From Aliidiomarina sp047920995 (GTDB lineage Bacteria > Pseudomonadota > Gammaproteobacteria > Enterobacterales > Alteromonadaceae), in assembly GCF_047920995.1 (NCBI RefSeq), contig NZ_JBLRWZ010000001.1:1-64000 (forward strand): 64,000 nt of DNA, read 5' to 3'. Shown piece by piece: positions 1 to 7,840 of this stretch. A program made the translations under genes and the position numbers. The notes under the pieces were generated by a model. The model did no database searches and was not told the DNA's origin. It saw only the letters and a program-made list of their open reading frames with translations. Every line of letters starts with the position of its first letter. Position 1 is the first letter of the stretch.

Positions 1-23
1 GATTGAGCTCCAGCCAGAGTGTC

Positions 24-41
24 TGCCGCATGGATGCGGCA
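24..41. repeat. CATGGATG-type hairpin repeat
   Basis: A perfect inverted repeat with 8-bp arms and a GG loop (TGCCGCAT-GG-ATGCGGCA) lies downstream of the asnC stop codon. It is followed by a degenerate second stem up to about position 85. The same CAT-GG-ATG core occurs in the element at 4198-4237, so this is one member of a dispersed intergenic hairpin family. No open reading frame crosses it convincingly. Confidence 0.6.
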
Positions 42-123
42 GCCAAGCCTACAGGGATGTACTTGCGGCGTCTCTGGCGGAGCCAATCTTCCCTTCGCCT
101 TTGCGAGCCAGCGGGCAGCGCCT

Positions 124-570
124 TTAAGCGCGCACTACGCGTTGAATTGGGGTTTGCAGGGAGATGAGGGTTTCGGTGGATTGGATTTCGTCGATTACCT
201 GTAGGCGTTCGATGAGCAGCTTTTGCAGATCTTCGATGTTGCGCACCAGCACTTTAATTAGCACGCTGTATTGACCGGTGGTGTAGTAGGCCTCGGTTAC
301 TTCCGGTAACGCTTCTAACTTCTTCAAGGCCGAGGGGTAATCGCCTGCTTGGCGCAAAATAATGCCGATAAAGCAGGTGATATCGTAGCCGAGTTTTTTT
401 GCATCAATGCTTAAGCGGGCGCCGGTAATGATGCCGGATTTCCGCATTTTCTCTACGCGCACATGCACCGTTGCCGGCGATACTTGGTTGGCTTTGGCTA
501 TTTCTGCGTAGGATTGCCGCGCATTTTCCGCTAACGCGTTCAGAATATTTTTATCTAAATTATCGATCAT
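124..570 (-). CDS. asnC: AsnC, Lrp/AsnC-family regulator of asparagine synthetase
   Basis: This is a 148-residue Lrp/AsnC-family transcription factor. The N-terminal winged helix-turn-helix covers about residues 5-55 (LDKNILNALAENAR, then the recognition-helix region VSPATVHVRVEKM). A C-terminal RAM-type ligand-binding and oligomerisation domain follows, with the usual EVTEAYYTTGQYSVLIKV core near residues 89-106. In enteric bacteria AsnC activates asnA and senses asparagine. The divergent asnA here, 236 bp away, is the same arrangement and makes the specific name more secure than for a generic Lrp paralogue. The length equals the family norm. The AT-rich divergent intergenic region probably holds its binding sites, but I could not define one. 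Confidence 0.92.
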   Translation of the reverse strand: MIDNLDKNILNALAENARQSYAEIAKANQVSPATVHVRVEKMRKSGIITGARLSIDAKKLGYDITCFIGIILRQAGDYPSALKKLEALPEVTEAYYTTGQYSVLIKVLVRNIEDLQKLLIERLQVIDEIQSTETLISLQTPIQRVVRA

Positions 571-806
571 TTACTTTTTCTCGCGTTTTCCTGCCTAAAT
601 ATAGATATTTTTTAACACATTCGCCCTATATTTTAAATAAATTATTGCGCAACGCTTCTTTTATAAAACGCTATTGAGCAAACACACCAAAAGGAGATAA
701 AACTATTAACCATAGGCTGCTTTACATAGCCATTCGTTAATGCAAGTAAAAATACAAATACCAATAACGGGCAACCAAGCCCAGCGTGCATCGCCAAGGA
801 GTTACC

Positions 807-1778
807 ATGAAAGCATCATTTATTAGCCGTCAGCAGGAAATTCGTTACATTAAGCATTCGTTTACTGAGGCTTTGTGCGCGCAACTGAATCTTACTGAGG
901 TGCAAGCGCCGTTGCTTACGAGCACTACGGAGGGCACGCAGGATACGCTTTCCGGCTATGAGAAAGCGGTGTCGGTAGCGGTAAAATCGCTGCAACAGGA
1001 ATACGAGGTGGTGCATTCCCTTGCCAAGTGGAAGCGCGCTGTGTTGGGCCAATATGGTTTTAGTGAAGGCGAAGGCATTGTGGCGCAAATGAAAGCGTTG
1101 CGGCCAGATGAAGAGCAGCTTTCTGAGATTCATTCGGTGCTGGTAGACCAATGGGATTGGGAGCAGGTAATTTCCTCGCAACAGCGTTCGCTTGAGCAGT
1201 TACATGAAACGGTTAACAAGGTGTACACGGCCTTGAAAACAACCTTGGATAGTTATCAGCAGAGCTATCAATGTGCGGAACCGCCACTAGAATTGCCGGA
1301 GCACATTCACTTTATTACCACCGAAGCCCTACGCGAACGTTTTCCATTTCTTTCGGCAAAAGAGCGTGAGCATGCCATTGCTGAGGAGTACAAAGCGGTA
1401 TTTATTCAAGGGATTGGCGGCAAGTTAAGTGATGGTGAAATTCATGATGTGCGCGCCCCGGATTACGATGATTGGCAGCTGAACGGTGATATTTTGGTAT
1501 GGAACCCGATTTTGCAACGGTCTTTAGAGCTGAGCTCGATGGGCATTCGCGTGGATCGTACGGCATTATTGCAGCAACTCGCGGCAGCGGGACGCTCGAG
1601 TGCGGCAGAACAACCTTGGCATCAGCTGCTATTGGCGGAGAAAATGCCGCAAACTGTGGGTGGTGGTATTGGCCAATCGCGTTTGTGTATGTGGATGATG
1701 CAGTTACCGCACATTGGCTATGTACAGCAAGGTGTGTGGTGCCCTACCACGCGGGAGCAATATGCTGGGCTGTTGTAA
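807..1778 (+). CDS. asnA: Aspartate-ammonia ligase (asparagine synthetase A)
   Basis: AsnA makes asparagine from aspartate, ammonia and ATP and belongs to the class II aminoacyl-tRNA synthetase-like fold. The protein shows the conserved blocks EVQAPLL, GTQDTLSG, EVVHSLAKWKR, MKALRPDE, VDQWDWE, GIGGKLSDG, HDVRAPDYDDW, NGDILVWNP, LSSMGIRVD and GGGIGQSRL. I place the start at ATG 807, giving MKASFISRQQ and 323 residues. That start has an AAGGAG Shine-Dalgarno 6 nt upstream and matches the enteric protein start. The upstream in-frame ATG at 786 has no such site and would add seven unconserved residues. It is divergent from its regulator asnC and followed by tRNA-Ser. Confidence 0.95.
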   Translation: MKASFISRQQEIRYIKHSFTEALCAQLNLTEVQAPLLTSTTEGTQDTLSGYEKAVSVAVKSLQQEYEVVHSLAKWKRAVLGQYGFSEGEGIVAQMKALRPDEEQLSEIHSVLVDQWDWEQVISSQQRSLEQLHETVNKVYTALKTTLDSYQQSYQCAEPPLELPEHIHFITTEALRERFPFLSAKEREHAIAEEYKAVFIQGIGGKLSDGEIHDVRAPDYDDWQLNGDILVWNPILQRSLELSSMGIRVDRTALLQQLAAAGRSSAAEQPWHQLLLAEKMPQTVGGGIGQSRLCMWMMQLPHIGYVQQGVWCPTTREQYAGLL

Positions 1779-1855
1779 AACGATACAGTAGGCACAAAAT
1801 CTGCGCGCTCGCGGACTATTTTTAGCGCTTGCAGCCAAAAAGCCAGCGGTTTCAC

Positions 1856-1884
1856 TTGATTACTGCCGGCGAATTCCATAACAT
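1856..1884 (+). promoter_or_regulatory. Promoter of tRNA-Ser
   Basis: A sigma-70-like promoter is seen: -35 TTGATT at 1856-1861, a 17-nt spacer, and -10 TAACAT at 1879-1884. The following GC-rich stretch (ACGCGGCC) resembles the discriminator of stable-RNA promoters. Initiation would fall around 1890-1892, just before the mature tRNA at 1896. Confidence 0.6.
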
Positions 1885-1895
1885 ACGCGGCCTGT

Positions 1896-1986
1896 GGATA
1901 GGTGGCCGAGCGGCTGAAGGCGCACGCCTGGAAAGTGTGTATACGGTAATCCCGTATCGAGGGTTCGAATCCCTCCCTATCCGCCA
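1896..1986 (+). tRNA. tRNA-Ser, anticodon GGA
   Basis: The 91-nt sequence folds as a class II (long variable arm) tRNA. The 7-bp acceptor GGATAGG pairs with CCTATCC, the discriminator is G, and CCA is encoded at 1984-1986. The anticodon arm is CACGC-CTGGAAA-GTGTG with GGA at 1930-1932. The long variable arm and the T-arm motif GGTTCGAATCC are present. It reads UCC/UCU serine codons. Confidence 0.96.
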
Positions 1987-1997
1987 TTATTATAGAG

Positions 1998-2021
1998 AAC
2001 CCGCCTTTTGGCGGGTTTTTT
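1998..2021 (+). terminator. Rho-independent terminator of tRNA-Ser
   Basis: The hairpin AACCCGCC-TTTT-GGCGGGTT is followed by a run of T residues. It starts 11 nt after the tRNA CCA end, so the tRNA forms its own transcription unit. Confidence 0.88.
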
Positions 2022-2173
2022 GTTGCCTGCGCGGTTCCCTGCGCCCCGAATGCTAGCTGGGAGGTGGTATTGGCGGCAACAACGCTTTCATGAAATGTTA
2101 CATTTCTGTGCTACTGCTGAACGCCTATTTTCGTTATCCTAGTGCGATGCACATTAAACACTGGAGTAACTTA

Positions 2174-4135
2174 ATGCCGATTGATGCCATTTCTTCTAAA
2201 TCTAGCCGTACCAAGCTGCTGAATATGCTGCTCACCATTCCCCTACTGTTGTTAAGCATGCTAGCCAGCGCCTATGCGAGCGATATTCCTTTAGAGCATT
2301 TTTTCCAGCATGCTGAGTTTGGTGATGCAGCAATATCTCCAACCGGAAAATACTTAGCCGTTACCGTACCCAACGATGAGCAGCGCAGTTTAGCCGTGTT
2401 AGATATCAGTAAGCCCGACGCTATGTCTATTACCGCGGCATTTCAATTACGTGGTGAAGAAAGCCCCGTGAATGTGCAGTGGGTAAGCGATGAACGATTG
2501 ATATTCTCAAGTGTTATTCAAGCCGGTGCCTTAGAACAGCCGGTAGGCACGGGGCGCATTTATGCAATTAATGCCGATGGTGGTAATCGCCGCCAGCTGT
2601 TTGGTACGCAAGCGGGTAGCCGCGTGTTTCGGGTTATGGACATTATTAGCTTACTACCCGAAGAGCCGGATTGGATTTTGGTGCAACACTGGGCGCATGA
2701 TCGCCCGCGGCCGATAGTAGAGCGCTTAAATGTAAATAATGCGCGCTCGAACCGAGTAGCCACTTCGCCGCTGAACCGCGGCTTCCTGATGGCCGATCAA
2801 GATAATGTGGTGCGCTTTGCCATGGGTACCAATGACGACATGAAACCCGAATTCTCATGGCGCCCATCGGAAGATGAGGAATGGCGGAATTTTTCCAATG
2901 ACATTAGTGACCACTTATCTCCTGTGGGCTTTGATGCCAGCGGTGATTTTGTGTATATGCGCTCGCGCGATAATGATCACCTCGGCCTGTATCAAATTGA
3001 GCTAGCAAGCGGTGAATTTCGGCCACTTTTACCCAGTGAGCATGTAGAAGTGGATGGCATTAAGTTTGACGTTACGGGCAGTAAAATTCTTGCCGTACGC
3101 TACCACGATGGCATACCACAATGGCACAGTATTGATGATACCGCGCAGGAAGTAGTTTGGCTGCGCCAGCTCGAAGCTATGTTCGAAGGTAGCCGCGTAA
3201 CCATTAACAACTGGACCCGCGATGGCAACTTAGCCATGGTAGCGGTTTCCAGTGATGTTGCGCCCACCGAATTTTTCGTACTGGATACTCAGGCGCCCGC
3301 ATTGCGCTTTTTAGCGGCTTCGCGCCCATGGATAGACCCAGCGGAAATGCAAAAAATGCACCCCATTCAATTTACGGCGCGTGATGGGGTTACTCTGCAC
3401 GGCTATAAAACACTACCTCGCGGTTATGCAGAAGGCAGCGAAGTTCCCTTCGTAGTGTTCGTACATGGCGGCCCGCACGGCCCTCGCGATCGCTGGGGGT
3501 TCGATAGCTTTGTGCAAGCTTTCGCCCATCATGGTTTCGGTGTGCTGCAAATAAACTTCCGCGGCAGTGGCGGCTATGGCATTGGCTTTGAGCGTTCTGG
3601 CTACGGTGAGTGGGGCGGCAAAATGCAGGACGACATCACCGATGGTACACAGTGGATTATTGAGCAAGGCATCGCCAAAGAAGATGCCGTGTGCATCGCG
3701 GGGGCAAGCTACGGTGGCTTCTCAACCCTTTCTGGCATTGTTCGCGAACCCGATTTGTATGCCTGTGCGTGGGCTTTTGTAGGTGTGTATGACCTCGAAC
3801 TTATAAAAGAAACCGGCGATATTCCACAGCAAGTAAGTGGGCGGCGCTACCTCGATCGTGTGCTTGGCACCGATACTGAGGTATTGCAGGAACGCTCACC
3901 AACAAACCACGTGGCGAACATCAAAACGCCGCTGTTTATTGCTCACGGTGCCGAAGATATGCGTGCTCACGTGGATCATTACCACCTGCTGAAAGAACGT
4001 TTAGATGAAGCTGGCATTGCCTACGAGGAAATGCTCGTAGAAAACGAGGGCCATGGCTTTTACCGCGTTGAAAACAACGTGGAAATGATGACCCGAGTGT
4101 TGGCATTTATGAAGAAACATACCAGCGCTGAGTAA
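2174..4135 (+). CDS. Secreted S9-family (prolyl oligopeptidase-type) peptidase
   Basis: This is a 653-residue exported serine peptidase-like protein. A signal-type N-terminus (hydrophobic LLNMLLTIPLLLLSMLASAYAS) is followed by a beta-propeller region up to about residue 410. A C-terminal alpha/beta hydrolase domain of the prolyl oligopeptidase family comes last. Catalytic motifs are visible: oxyanion-site VHGGPHGPRD, nucleophile GASYGG with Ser near residue 512, Asp in HGAEDMRAHVDH and His in ENEGHGFYR. The ATG at 2174 is chosen because CTGGAG lies 8 nt upstream and it begins a plausible signal peptide. A start at 2090 would add 28 residues with no supporting site. It probably cleaves peptides taken up as nutrients, but the exact specificity (dipeptidyl- or acylaminoacyl-peptidase) cannot be read from sequence. 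Confidence 0.85.
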   Translation: MPIDAISSKSSRTKLLNMLLTIPLLLLSMLASAYASDIPLEHFFQHAEFGDAAISPTGKYLAVTVPNDEQRSLAVLDISKPDAMSITAAFQLRGEESPVNVQWVSDERLIFSSVIQAGALEQPVGTGRIYAINADGGNRRQLFGTQAGSRVFRVMDIISLLPEEPDWILVQHWAHDRPRPIVERLNVNNARSNRVATSPLNRGFLMADQDNVVRFAMGTNDDMKPEFSWRPSEDEEWRNFSNDISDHLSPVGFDASGDFVYMRSRDNDHLGLYQIELASGEFRPLLPSEHVEVDGIKFDVTGSKILAVRYHDGIPQWHSIDDTAQEVVWLRQLEAMFEGSRVTINNWTRDGNLAMVAVSSDVAPTEFFVLDTQAPALRFLAASRPWIDPAEMQKMHPIQFTARDGVTLHGYKTLPRGYAEGSEVPFVVFVHGGPHGPRDRWGFDSFVQAFAHHGFGVLQINFRGSGGYGIGFERSGYGEWGGKMQDDITDGTQWIIEQGIAKEDAVCIAGASYGGFSTLSGIVREPDLYACAWAFVGVYDLELIKETGDIPQQVSGRRYLDRVLGTDTEVLQERSPTNHVANIKTPLFIAHGAEDMRAHVDHYHLLKERLDEAGIAYEEMLVENEGHGFYRVENNVEMMTRVLAFMKKHTSAE

Positions 4136-4149
4136 AAGCGCGGCGGGAA

Positions 4150-4290
4150 CGCCCTAAGGGCGCGCGAGCGTTTAGCCATTCCACCTACAGAAATGTCCGC
4201 GCCATGGATGGCGCGGCCATAGCGCCACATGGATGTGCTCGAGCGGTTCTTTAGGTGGAATGGCGGAACGCGGAAGCGCCCTATGGGCGC
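4150..4290. repeat. Nested inverted-repeat (REP/BIME-like) element
   Basis: The convergent gap between the S9 peptidase and the phosphodiesterase is filled by nested hairpins. The outer hairpins are CGCCCT-A-AGGGCG (4150-4162) and GCGCCC-TAT-GGGCGC (4276-4290). Long-range 13-bp arms GCCATTCCACCTA (4175-4187) and TAGGTGGAATGGC (4252-4264) enclose CGCGCCAT-GG-ATGGCGCG (4198-4215) and CACAT-GG-ATGTG (4226-4237). The phosphodiesterase stop codon (4281-4283) lies inside the last hairpin. The core CAT-GG-ATG is shared with positions 24-41. Confidence 0.8.
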
Positions 4291-6326
4291 GCCGCACGCA
4301 ACTCTTGCAGCAGCGAGCGGCCCACCGCGTGTGCTGGTGGCGCGATGCCTAAGTATTCCGATACCGTGGGCGCCACATCGATTTGTCGGCTGTTTGGAAT
4401 GCGGTTAGCTGCGAAACCACCGCCCCATGCGCAGGTTAAAGTGCCCATGTTGGGATCGGTAGCAGAATGCGTATGGCCGGCCCAAAGGCGTGTAGGGCCA
4501 GTAACTTCAGCCGTGTTATGGCGACGATTTACTTCGTAGCCATCGGCTACATTCCAGTACACATCGCCACCTGCTGGGCCGCCTAAACCAAGTTCAGGGT
4601 GCTCGGCAGCAACATAAATGCTTTCGATAACACGATTGCCATCTGCATCCGTAACCGCTTCTAGCGCGGCAACGATTTCCGCAATAACCGCTGCTTTCTC
4701 TTCTTGCGGCACAATACCACCGCGCCATTCCTCGGTATTTACGGTAATCCAGCTGCCGTTATTCGAAACCGCTTTGCTGCGATGTAAATCGATCATGCCG
4801 TTATCATCTAAAAACTGCAGGCCAGCTTGTTGCATAAGCACATTCGGACGGAACTCCAACCAACTGGCCCGCATACCATGATCGCCCACCACAAATACCG
4901 CCGCGTTATCTTGCTCAGCCAGCGACATTAAATGGCGAAGGCGTAAATCCACTAACTGCCAAGTTTTGTTGCGTAGAGCATTGGCTTTCTCGGCTAAATC
5001 GGCATCGTAATCTGGGTAGTTGGTATCAAGATAGCCGTATAGATTGTGATCAATTGAATCACCTAGTGGGAAGTAATCCACCAATAGCTCAACATCTTGT
5101 TCATTCCACATCCAGCTTGAGCCTTTATTGAATAACTTCGTTGCTAGCTCAGCGGTTTCTAAATAACGCGCTTCGGCTGTACCATCGCCACCTTGATAGA
5201 AGGTTGGGCCAAAACCGCCGCGGGAATACATGCGCGTGGCGGAGTTACCAAACCAACCTTGTACATATTCTTCATAGGCACTTTGCGCGGCGCGGTGATT
5301 AGTTTCTGCGATGTGCATCGGAGTGTGAAATAGCATGAACTCGCGGCCGTTTTCAGATATTTCGAACAACCGTAAGCGCGTAAATAATGCGCCATCTTCG
5401 TGGGAAACTCGCAATGGGGCCGAAAAGTGCCGCGCGAGTTCACGGTGTTGCGGTGCTGTTTGCTCGGCTGGATTAGCTGCCGCAATCACCGCGCCTTTAG
5501 CATTAGGCTGCGTATTAATAGCAATGTTTTCGTAGCGTTCGTTACCGTAGATAGCACCATAAAAGGTACCTGCATTATTGGTGAACGAGAAAAACTGCGG
5601 CTCGAGTGTGCTGTTCAGTTGGCTAAGATTTTGCCACTGCGGTTGATTATCCCATTGCACATTTTCGCCGGTGAGCAGGCCATCGGCTTGCACCATCTTG
5701 TTGTAGCCGTTCATTACCACCACATGTTCTTGCTGGTAGCCTTCGATAACGCGATTGCGGGCAGCTTCATTTGCCGCTGTACGATCGCCCACGGCAGATG
5801 GAAAGCCAGGCGCTTGTGGTGCTTGTGTAACGTGGTGGCCACCGGCTCGCAAGCCCTGCAAACCTGCACTTATCCAAATCGGTTCGGCACTCGAATTATC
5901 TGAGCTATAACCAGAAATAGCGGCTAATGCGGTGAATTCGTTGCGCGGTAATGGGTGTACGCTATTGGCGCTAATGTTGCTGATATTTCCGTAGGCGCCG
6001 GTCCATAACGCAGCGTGGCCTGCTGCGGTTACCGACGGGAATGATGGCTGCACGTAATCGGAGCAAGCGCCATGATTGAACACTTCATAAAAGGCCGGGA
6101 TGCTCTCTTCTTGCAGGGAATTACGTAAGCGATATTCGCTACCTGCATCGATACTCACCAATATTGCCCGCGGTTTTTGCGCTTCGCTAACCGCTGTGCT
6201 GGGGTTGGAGCTGGTATTAGCGGTGTTGGCGCCGCCACAGGCCGCCAAAAATGAAACCGAAAGAAGCCCTACTAATGCCTTTAAGGGAAAAGGCTTACTC
6301 TGGCGCAAACACACTTTTTTGGACAT
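4281..6326 (-). CDS. Lipoprotein alkaline phosphatase-superfamily phosphodiesterase
   Basis: This is a 681-residue predicted lipoprotein with lipobox LAAC at Cys30. It belongs to the alkaline phosphatase / type I phosphodiesterase-nucleotide pyrophosphatase superfamily. Seen motifs are the first metal-binding block ILVSIDAGSEY near residue 58, the nucleophile block PSFPSVTAAGHAALWTG near residues 92-108, GDSIDHN with further metal ligands, and GDHGM near residue 481 for the second metal site. The family hydrolyses phosphodiesters or phosphomonoesters using two zinc ions. The substrate here is unknown. It would sit in the outer membrane or periplasm. The gene stands alone, converging on the S9 peptidase. 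The last codons and stop lie within a repeat hairpin, so its C-terminus (RAARP) may be repeat-derived. Confidence 0.8.
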   Translation of the reverse strand: MSKKVCLRQSKPFPLKALVGLLSVSFLAACGGANTANTSSNPSTAVSEAQKPRAILVSIDAGSEYRLRNSLQEESIPAFYEVFNHGACSDYVQPSFPSVTAAGHAALWTGAYGNISNISANSVHPLPRNEFTALAAISGYSSDNSSAEPIWISAGLQGLRAGGHHVTQAPQAPGFPSAVGDRTAANEAARNRVIEGYQQEHVVVMNGYNKMVQADGLLTGENVQWDNQPQWQNLSQLNSTLEPQFFSFTNNAGTFYGAIYGNERYENIAINTQPNAKGAVIAAANPAEQTAPQHRELARHFSAPLRVSHEDGALFTRLRLFEISENGREFMLFHTPMHIAETNHRAAQSAYEEYVQGWFGNSATRMYSRGGFGPTFYQGGDGTAEARYLETAELATKLFNKGSSWMWNEQDVELLVDYFPLGDSIDHNLYGYLDTNYPDYDADLAEKANALRNKTWQLVDLRLRHLMSLAEQDNAAVFVVGDHGMRASWLEFRPNVLMQQAGLQFLDDNGMIDLHRSKAVSNNGSWITVNTEEWRGGIVPQEEKAAVIAEIVAALEAVTDADGNRVIESIYVAAEHPELGLGGPAGGDVYWNVADGYEVNRRHNTAEVTGPTRLWAGHTHSATDPNMGTLTCAWGGGFAANRIPNSRQIDVAPTVSEYLGIAPPAHAVGRSLLQELRAARP

Positions 6327-6407
6327 AGAAACTTACCGCCTAATTACGAATTATTCCGCTAATTTATCAGGTTTTTATGACATTTTCATTGCCTGTTCTG
6401 CTGTTTG

Positions 6408-6553
6408 AAGAGATCGGGGTCAGTGAGGTGCCTCACTGACCCCGATCTTCCCACCACAAGAGCGGTGTGCATATGTTCCGTGGGCTAGCGGCCGGTTTTC
6501 TCTGTCCCCAAATAAAATGGGGACGGAGACGGTGCTCACTGACCCCAATCTTA
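6408..6553. repeat. REP/BIME-like element, copy 1 (3' side of mrp operon)
   Basis: The element has three parts. A perfect 18-bp palindrome with 2-nt loop (6411-6448) is built on GGGGTCAGTGAG. A spacer hairpin follows, with TCTGTCCCC at 6501-6509 facing GGGGACGGAGA at 6519-6529. The terminal half-site CTCACTGACCCCAATCTTA spans 6535-6553. The same order and the same end sequence recur at 13578-13722. The final three bases are the complement of the TAA stop of the adjoining antiporter gene. The arrangement resembles REP/BIME elements mobilised by REP-associated tyrosine transposases, although no such transposase is in the window. Confidence 0.82.
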
Positions 6554-7840
6554 GCGGAGCAGCCAAGCGAAGCGCAGGATGAGAGCAGTGGTGGCGAGCG
6601 CGGCGTAGCTGAAGATGGCGTAAATCAGTGGTTGCGGGAGTTCGGTGAGTACGGCTTTGAAGAGATCTTTGGCGTAGGCGCCGCTGGTAAAGGGCAGGCC
6701 GATTAGGTTCAGCGCCGGGATCGCCATCAGCACAAGCAGCAATGGCACAAATGCCGCAGGTATGCGCTTGCGGATGCCAACGCCGAGGAATAAGAGGGTT
6801 TTGTTCACGCCGTGGTGCATGGCAAAAGCGAGCATTGCTGCAAAAACTGCGAGCCAAAACTGGGGATACAACCAGCCTACACCGAGCATACAGGTGAGCA
6901 TGCCCATTTGGCTCACGCTGGAATAGGCTAAAACGGTTTTCGCTTGCTGGGCAAAAACGCCCATGGCAGCAGCACCATATGCGCCAATTAAACCAAGGCC
7001 AATAGCCAGCCAAGCAATGTTGCTATAATCGGCAGCCATTACTGAGAATTCGCCCAGCGGCAAGGTTAACATCCACCCTACTAAGCCGGCCTTGATCATG
7101 GCGCCACTGAGCACAGCACTGGCTGGCGTTGGCGCTACCGGATGCGCAAGCGGCAGCCACCAATGCAAACCCGCCAAACCTGCTTTCACACCAAAACCGG
7201 TAAACAACAGCAACGCCACCCAAGGCCCTTGCTCGCTGGCAGCAATGGCTCGCGGTAGTTCGCCCAGCAGCGGGCTAATATCGTCGGTAATTAAATGCGC
7301 TCCCCACAGCAATCCACTGAGTAACAAAGCTTCACCAAGCACAGCCATGGCGATGTAGATGCGCCCAGCAAACAACGCAGGGCGAGTTTCAAAGTGAATC
7401 ACTAAGCCATAAGCGGCAAATGTCATGAGGGCGAAAAAGCTATAGAAACTAGCTATATCTCCGGCCACCAATACGCCAAAGTTACCGGTAAGGCTAAGCA
7501 GCCAGCAACGCAGATAGCGAGCTAAATGCGCCTCACCTGGATTCTTTTGGTACGCTTGCCAGCTATACACCCCTGCCAGCAACCACAGCAGCGCGGTGAC
7601 AGCCAGCAAAGTAACCAACCCTCCCGACACACGCCAATACACGCCAAGTAGCAGCCAATCGGCATTCAGCACCAATGCGGTTTCGCCACTTGCCAAGCCA
7701 TCGCCATGCAAAATATATCCAGCAGCTACCAGCAGCATCGGCAACGGCGCCGCTGCAAACATCCAGAATTGCTTGCGCACGCGCTGCTCAGTTACCAACG
7801 CCGTTAACAATAAAGGGAACAATACGAGCAGTATGATCAT
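6551..7840 (-). CDS. Mrp antiporter proton-translocating subunit (third MrpD/MrpA-like protein)
   Basis: This 429-residue polytopic membrane protein belongs to the proton-conducting NADH-quinone oxidoreductase (ND2/4/5) family. It is the last gene of the mrp operon. The family core is visible: a trans-membrane lysine in GFGVKAGLAGLHWWLPLAHP, PTPASAVLSGAMIKAG, AYSSVSQMG and HHGVNKTLLFL. ATG 7840 overlaps the upstream stop codon as ATGA, which fixes the start. It is shorter than typical MrpD or the N-terminal part of MrpA and ends abruptly after ILRFAWLLR, where the TAA is already part of the REP-like element. Whether the end is native or trimmed by the repeat is open. It probably forms one of three ion channels with the two preceding subunits. 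Confidence 0.8.
   Translation of the reverse strand: MIILLVLFPLLLTALVTEQRVRKQFWMFAAAPLPMLLVAAGYILHGDGLASGETALVLNADWLLLGVYWRVSGGLVTLLAVTALLWLLAGVYSWQAYQKNPGEAHLARYLRCWLLSLTGNFGVLVAGDIASFYSFFALMTFAAYGLVIHFETRPALFAGRIYIAMAVLGEALLLSGLLWGAHLITDDISPLLGELPRAIAASEQGPWVALLLFTGFGVKAGLAGLHWWLPLAHPVAPTPASAVLSGAMIKAGLVGWMLTLPLGEFSVMAADYSNIAWLAIGLGLIGAYGAAAMGVFAQQAKTVLAYSSVSQMGMLTCMLGVGWLYPQFWLAVFAAMLAFAMHHGVNKTLLFLGVGIRKRIPAAFVPLLLVLMAIPALNLIGLPFTSGAYAKDLFKAVLTELPQPLIYAIFSYAALATTALILRFAWLLR

Noticed and set aside
816..1181. 121-codon minus-strand frame inside asnA.
   Set aside because: asnA motifs run continuously through this stretch; the frame has no upstream site and no family similarity.
6360..6400. 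Possible Pho box before the phosphodiesterase gene (minus strand ATGTCATAAAAACCTG).
   Set aside because: The first half-site fits the CTGTCAT consensus at six of seven positions, but the second half-site matches only about three of seven, too weak to claim PhoB control.
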